DNA of 64,000 bases from positions 18,516,529-18,580,528 of the forward strand of contig NC_044920.1 in the NCBI RefSeq assembly GCF_003576645.1. Direction: 5' to 3'. Made by a program: the position numbers and the translations under genes. This DNA is from Ipomoea triloba. Its lineage: Eukaryota > Streptophyta > Magnoliopsida > Solanales > Convolvulaceae. The notes below the pieces were generated by a model, which was given only the letters and a program-made list of their open reading frames with translations, made no database searches and was not told where the DNA came from. Below, piece by piece: positions 57,991 to 64,000 of the stretch (positions are counted from its first letter, which is position 1; each line of letters opens with the position of its first letter).

Positions 57991-59343
57991 TGTTGGATAT
58001 TTATATAGTAATGGGGATTAATGGTTCAGATGTCTACCATGAAAGCTTAAATAATATTTTGGAGTTGTGGAGTAATAAATATTATTTAGTTTGGTAGAGT
58101 TGTTTTTGGGATGTTCGAGAGATTTCGAGAGATGTTGGAGAGGTCGCGAGAGATGCCTCGAGAGGTCAGTTCTCACGAGAGATCGGTCCACGGAGAAACG
58201 ATGTGTCGAACTGAGTTTTGCGTGAATTGCTTTATCGATGTCTCGCAGGTCCGCATGGGAACAATGTCTCGAAGGCAAGTTATGCAGTACATTCACCTCT
58301 CGAATACAATGGTGATGTACCTCTCAAAAGCATGAACCTTCAGAAGGGATGCATCTCTCGAATGATGTTTAGTTGCCATTTATGTTTCTTGTGATCTGTG
58401 GAGCATGTGGTTTGCATATTGTCTATATCTTACTTGCATTTTTCTAAGTGCAAATAAAGATGCTAGAATATGTGAGTAATAAATGGAATTACTCAACATG
58501 CAAGGTTGCAGCTTTAACGTGAAAGGTTCTTACCTCTCGAATGAGGCAGTATGATTATTACTATGCATGTGATTTTACTTTTATTATTTCATAATGGCAT
58601 GTACTCATGCTTCGAAATATTAAAGTAATTATATAATTATTTGAATTATATATTACATGCATACTAAAATAATCCTACGTACACTAATCCAAAATCAGTT
58701 ATATTAATATCTTTGGAGATATTAACATGTGAATATAATTTAAAATTATATTCCACATGTGTGTACGTAACTGCCTGAACCAGAATGGTGAAATCCAAAA
58801 GAATATATTTTATATATATTTTTTGAAAGTTTTAAAACTGGTATAAACTTCCAATAACTGCTCCTAACAGTTAGAATTTATGTCTATAAATTCTAGGAGT
58901 GCCTTCTGATCAAATACGCAATTTATTTTGCATGATATCTTGATATATCACAGTTCAATAACTCTCCAGTAAGTTCTTGTCAAAGCAACCTAAGAACTTT
59001 GTTTTCATCTTCTTGTATCCCATAAGATTTAATCTTGATACCTCGTTGCTTTTGAAGAGGAAAGATTAAAAGCTTATAGGAAAGTGATATCACGCCTGAA
59101 GATCTCATTTCCTCTCATGTTTTCTCCTCTTACCCAAATTTTTCCAACAATATATATAGTAAATTGCATTTTGTGAATTCGTTTGACGTAATTCATGTTT
59201 CATTGCATGTCTTTCATGCATACTTTTTTCTGTTTCTTTGGTTGGGAAATACATGCTATCACTCAATCCATTGTTCAAATGTGTGTCCTTAGTTTTGATG
59301 GTGTATCTTGAAAAATGTTAATGCATAACTACAAGGAAAAAAT

Positions 59344-59555
59344 ATGATAGTTCAAGAAATTCAACATTACTACCCTCATGGTTACCATGGTTTAGATAAA
59401 GGAGGAAGGCATGTCTATATGAATGCAACCACAATTGCACGATTTTTGAAGTATTACATCCAAGGGTTTGACAAGACCTTTGCCGAGAAATTTCCAGCAT
59501 GTTCAATTGCAACAAAGAGGCATATAGATTTTTCAAAATATAATTCTGCCTTTTA
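59344..59555 (+). pseudogene. SEC14/CRAL-TRIO-like gene fragment, copy 2
   Basis: Same fragment as at 38289, reading [15 protein letters not shown] and [20 protein letters not shown]. It is open but ends where homology to the SEC14 family stops, a few bases before the Helitron terminus. Confidence 0.7.
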
Positions 59556-59560
59556 CATTA

Positions 59561-61622
59561 TTAGTGTTTTACCCGTGCAATGCACAACAACAATTATGAT
59601 ATGATGAATTAAGGGAGAAATTTACAAAATGGAAAATCATTGTAGAATTGTATAAATGAAACTATGATGAAATATTATAATAACATTTTACAAATTTTGG
59701 AAAACATCTTTGCATACAATGTTTGTTGTGGAATTACTTTGGGTGTTCTCCTTATGAAAAATCAGAATCTTCAATCCATTTGGGTTGGTGACTTTTGAAG
59801 CAGCAACATATAATTGTCCATGACTAAATACTGGTCTTTTCAAAAATAAGCCTACGTGATAAAGTAATTGATCTTGACTCTTGTTAATCGTCATTACATA
59901 AGAGACGATTAGAGGGAATTGTCTTCTTTGAAATTTAAAAGACAATCTCAAATTTGAAGGAGTTAATGACATTCTTGGCATCAAGATTTTACAACCTGCA
60001 CTGCTTCCGGATAATTATACCTTTGCTTCTAAACATGATTTCCAAGTTTAGTAATAACCATCCTTGCCCCATTACACAAACCAACTGAGTACTCAATATT
60101 TCTCAAGAGCATAACCGGAGTATCTACTTTAAGCCTGAGTTCATGATTAGGCACACCAGAATACTTGATCCCATTAAAAAATTCAGGCGTGTGCACATCA
60201 GCTAATAGATCAACATTTGAATTTGATTTGCAAGCACTGTCAAAGCTGAAATATGTATTTCCTTCATATGTGTTTAAAGAAGTTATATATTCATTGATAG
60301 AGTCAATCACATCAAGTGTTGGAGCCAATATTGCCCTCTTTTCCAAGTATGTTGGATCATCAAAAATATTGGAGTATGATGGATATGTACTTTCCACAAT
60401 AGTTGCAATGGGATCTCCAGAACATTTCAACAAATTCTCTTCTGGAATAGTAATGTCTTCACATCCAATTGTATGCCCTTAAATTTCTCCATCTCCTGTG
60501 TTCGCAATCCATTCTGAGAATTGCTTTAACTTTTCATAATCACTATTTGAGGATGAGCTTTGAAGTCGCATATTTTTTGTCAAACGTTACACTTTATAGT
60601 GCGGCCACAAGTAAGATGCATTTATTGTTGCATTAACAATATCCTGTCTACTTCCTTTGGGGATAACTGGCAAAATTTGTCGAAATTCTCCGCCAAATAC
60701 AATAGTCTTCCCTCTGAAAAGCATCTCTAAACTTTTTGGATTGCAAAAACGCAATACATCACGCATACTTCTATCAAGTGCTTCAAAGTAATGCTTATGC
60801 ATCATTGGTGCTTCATCTCAAATTATAAGTTTGCACTTAATTAATAATGAGTTCTGCACGATGACTACCTTGTTTGATATTACATGTTGAATTCTCATTT
60901 GGGTTTAGAGGAATTGCAAACCTTGAATGCGCAGTCCTTTCGCCGGGTAATAATAGAGAAGCTATACCACTTGAAGCAACATTAAGAACTATTTCTCCCT
61001 TTGATCTCAATGCTACAGAAAGAATTCTCCAAAAAAATGTCTTTCATGTTCCTCCATAACCGTAGACAAAAAAAAACTCCTCCTTGATTTGAATTTACAT
61101 CGTTCATTATTGTGTTGTAGACATCACGTTGCTTAGGTGTTAGATTTGATATCAACTTTTTGTGCTCTTCTTTAAGTTCTGCTTTGTCATAACACATCTC
61201 ATCATACACCAACCTATTAATCAAATTGGCCGAACAGTCAAGATCTGGAATTGACATTTGTTGATAATCATGTAGGCTCTTCCCACATCTTTTCAACAAT
61301 TTCTCAATCCCAACTAAAGCTTGATTTTTTATTTCATCAACACTGAGGACTAAATCTAAAAAAAAATATTAAACAATATATGTTAGAAAAGTATCACCAT
61401 GACATCGATTGGAGCATCCTCATCAAAATAAATGTTTTGTTCGTTTGGCAGATGAAAATTCAAGCGCTCTACAGGAGGATATCTGTATTGTATTTCAAAA
61501 CCTAATATCCTCCCAGCAGCTTCGCAAGACGATACATATCTACAATCGTAATACATTTTGACCTCATCAATAGTTGTCCCAGATTGTTTATCTGTAGCAC
61601 TTTGATAAATATGCATCATATA
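59561..61622 (-). mobile_element. Degenerate Helitron, 3' end and helicase part
   Basis: On the minus strand the element ends GTGCATTGCAC (hairpin), GGGTAAAACACTAA, then T: the hairpin-plus-CTRR|T form of a Helitron 3' end. It is inserted exactly where copy 2 of the CACTA-like element loses homology with copy 1. Upstream is a PIF1-type helicase pseudogene. The 5' end is not identified; the tandem array to the right may lie within or beyond the element. Confidence 0.75.
59688..61619 (-). pseudogene. Helitron RepHel, C-terminal PIF1-helicase part, multiply broken
   Basis: From right to left: a segment before the helicase (DEVKMYYDCRYVSSCEAAGR, FEIQYRYPPVERLNFHLPNE); a gap where roughly 150 residues of the family are missing (about 61355-61383); the helicase start (NLTPKQRDVYNTIM); and a Walker A site frame-shifted in a T-run and hit by TGA at 61046. 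The Walker B region (DEAPMMHKHYFEAL) has a TGA just before it at 60820, and FGGEFRQILPVIPKGSRQDI follows. The C-terminal motifs are MTINKSQ, FSHGQLYVAASKV and VCKDVFQNL, ending at 59688. Further stops lie near 60590, 60480 and 60030. The active protein would nick and unwind DNA for rolling-circle transposition; this copy cannot. Confidence 0.88.
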
Positions 61623-62396
61623 GTAATTTGATTGTTGGATCTTTTTTTTAATATTATCATGAGAGTAATTTAATTACGTACATTAACATAATATAGTGAT
61701 ATTTTTTGTGAATACTATAATATACATCATATAGTAATTTGATTGTTGGAATTTTTTTTTGAATATTATCATTAGAGGAATTTAATTACGTACATTAACA
61801 TAATATAGTAATATTTTTTGAATACAATAATATACACCATATAGTAATTTGATTGTTGGAATTATTTTTAATATTATCATCAGAGGAATTTTATTACGTA
61901 CATTAACATAATATAATAATATTTTTTTAATACTATAATATACATCATATAGTAATTTGATTGTTGGAATTTTTTTTTTAATAGTATCATGAGAGAAATT
62001 TAATTGCATACATTAACATGTAATATTTTTTGTGAATACTATAATATACATCATATAGTAATTTGATTGTTGGAATTTTTTTTGAATATTATCATGAGAG
62101 GAATGTAATTACGTACATTAACATAATATAGTAATAATTTTTTTTAATACAATAATATACATCATATAGTAATTTGATTGTTGGAATTTTTTCTTTTAAT
62201 ACTATCATGAGAGTAATTTAATTACGTACATTAACATAGTAATCTATATATATATTAAAAATATGCAAGATTAATATATTTATACAGGAACGGAATTGAT
62301 TAAAATATTACATTAATTTCATGAGAGGAATTTAATAATATAGTAATATTTTTAATGGGTTATTGTTCTTATAGTACCAAATAGATCATATAGTAA

Positions 62397-62451
<55 letters not shown>

Positions 62452-63355
62452 TATGCAAGATTAATATATATATACAGGAATGGAATTGATTAAAATATTA
62501 CATTAATTTCCGTGTATAATAAGGAATGGAATCCTATTTTGAATATTTTGTCAATTTTAGCCATAAATAAGGAATGATATGGAAGGGTAGAATTTCTGAT
62601 AAAGAATTATTATATAATATTATGTTGACCGCTTTCAAATTTTTGGACTAAAATGAGCTGGAAAGCTAGCACTTCTGTTTTAATAATTTGATTATTGGAT
62701 TTTTTTTATATAGTAATATTTTTTTAAAAACAATAATATACATCATATAGTATATTGTTGAATTATTTTTTATATTATCATCAGAGGAATTTTATTACGT
62801 ACATTAACATAATATAGTAAATTTTTTAATACTATAATATACATCATATAGTAATTTGATTGTTGAAATATTTCTTTTAAATATTATCATTAGATGAATT
62901 TAATTACATACATTAACATGTAATATTTTTGTGAATACTATTGTATATATCATATAGTAATTTGATTGTTGGATTTTTTTTGAATAATTTAATGAGAGAA
63001 ATTTAATTACGTATATTAACATAATATAGTAATATTTTTTTGAATACAATAATATACATCATATAGTAATTTGTTTGTTGGAATTTATTTTTAATATTAT
63101 CATCAGAGAAATTTAATTACGTACATTAACATAATATAGTAATATTTTTTAATACTATAATATACATCATATAGTAATTTTATTGTGGGAATTTTTATTT
63201 ATTTTTAATATTATCATTAGAGGAATTTAATTACGTACATTAACATGTAATATTTTTTGTGAATACTGTAATATACATCATATAGTAATTTGATTGTTGA
63301 ATTTTTTCTTTTAATATTATCATGAGAGAAAATTTAATTATGTAAATTAACATAG

Positions 63356-63427
<72 letters not shown>

Positions 63428-64000
63428 TAAAAATATGCAAGACTAATATATTCATACAGGAATGGAATTGATTAAAATATTACATTAATTTCATGAGAAG
63501 AATTTAATAATATAGTAATTCGATTGTTGGAATTTTTTTTGAATATTATTATTAGAGGAATTTAATTACGTACATTAACATAATATAGTAATATTTTTTT
63601 TGAATACAATAATATACATCATATAGTATTTGGATTGTTGGATTTTTTTTTAATATTATTATCAAAGGAATTTAATTACGTACATTAACATAATATAGTA
63701 ATATTTTTTTAATACTATAATATACATCATATAGTAATTTGATTGTTGGATTTTTATTTTTTTAATATTATCATGAGAGGAATTTAATTACGTACATTAA
63801 CATGTAATATTTTTTGTGAATACTATAATATACATCATATAGTAATTTGATTGTTGGAATTTTTTCTTTTAATATTATCGTGAGAGGAATTTAATTACGT
63901 ATATTAATATAGTAATCTATATATATATTAAAAATACGCAAGATTAATATATTCATACCGGAATGGAATTGATTAAAATATTACATTAACTTCATGAGAG
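61623..64000. repeat. ~110-bp tandem array with a higher-order insert, running off the window
   Basis: The motif TAGTAATTTGATTGTTGG recurs at about 61621, 61732, 61842, 61950, 62056 and 62167 and on to 63843. Each unit continues with AATATTATCATGAGAGG and TTACGTACATTAACAT. A second module (AAAATATGCAAGATTAATAT, GGAATGGAATTGATTAAAAT) interrupts the array near 62260, 62447, 63427 and 63927. Two long TA runs occur (62396-62444, 63358-63412). It is non-coding and very AT-rich. Confidence 0.85.

Larger units (their letters stand above)
52285..59149 (+). mobile_element. Ty1/copia retrotransposon with both LTRs
   Basis: LTRs are 52285-53442 (1158 bp) and 57991-59149 (1159 bp), TGTTGG...CCAACA, flanked by the 5-bp duplication ATATA (52280-52284, 59150-59154). 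By eye the LTRs differ at about 18 bases plus one indel. Copy 1 of the host repeat keeps the unoccupied site at about 38090-38105. A purine-rich AGAGGAGGAT precedes the 3' LTR. After the 5' LTR the expected initiator-Met tRNA primer site (TGGTATCAGAGC) is not present; ATCTATAAGC stands there instead. Confidence 0.95.

Noticed and set aside
61623..64000. CRISPR-like regularly spaced repeat
   Set aside because: The units are contiguous tandem repeats without unique spacers, in a plant genome.

Overview
The window is plant nuclear DNA, most likely from an asterid eudicot. Introns are AT-rich, AT microsatellites are long, and the transposons are nested typical plant families. The one intact recognisable host gene is an NB-LRR gene of the Solanaceae/Convolvulaceae R1B late-blight-like group. 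The asterid placement is inference. There are no organellar or bacterial features. The sequence has a single N at 37231 and a 231-base N gap at 44904-45134, both inside TA repeats.

Layout. (1) 1-15179: the 3' part of a very large Ty3/gypsy element of the Athila/Tat clade. It has a broken gag-pol, two extra ATHILA-ORF1-like genes, a long structured 3' region, and a rearranged end in which a 3'-region/LTR segment is repeated in inverted orientation. It ends inside a LINE-1 ORF1 (15177-15899, minus). (2) 16060-30976: intergenic DNA with a CC-NB-LRR gene (20040-22766, minus), two MULE-type foldback MITEs, a hAT element with a perfect 8-bp target duplication, a Helitron 3' end, and a cluster of host-gene fragments (VAL/HSI2-type zinc finger and armadillo-protein N terminus) near 28.7-29.4 kb. 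(3) 30991-59560: a duplicated compound repeat. Each copy has an eight-exon minus-strand gene of unknown family (about 203 aa, identical exon lengths in both copies) followed by a CACTA-like element carrying captured pieces of a SEC14-like gene and, in copy 1, of a class XI-like myosin gene. Copy 2 has a 2.5-kb internal tandem duplication, a young Ty1/copia element (52285-59149, 5-bp target duplication) and a Helitron. (4) 59561-64000: a degenerate Helitron with a PIF1-helicase pseudogene on the minus strand, bordered by a tandem array of about 110-bp units that runs off the window.

Most genes here are transposon genes and most are broken by nonsense changes. The points of most interest are: the intron-split duplicated gene that open-reading-frame scanning misses; the multi-gene capture by the CACTA-like element; the GC-rich palindrome-plus-TATA modules in the gypsy LTR that recur before both accessory genes; and a three-unit hairpin array in its 3' region whose stems vary in a compensatory way.
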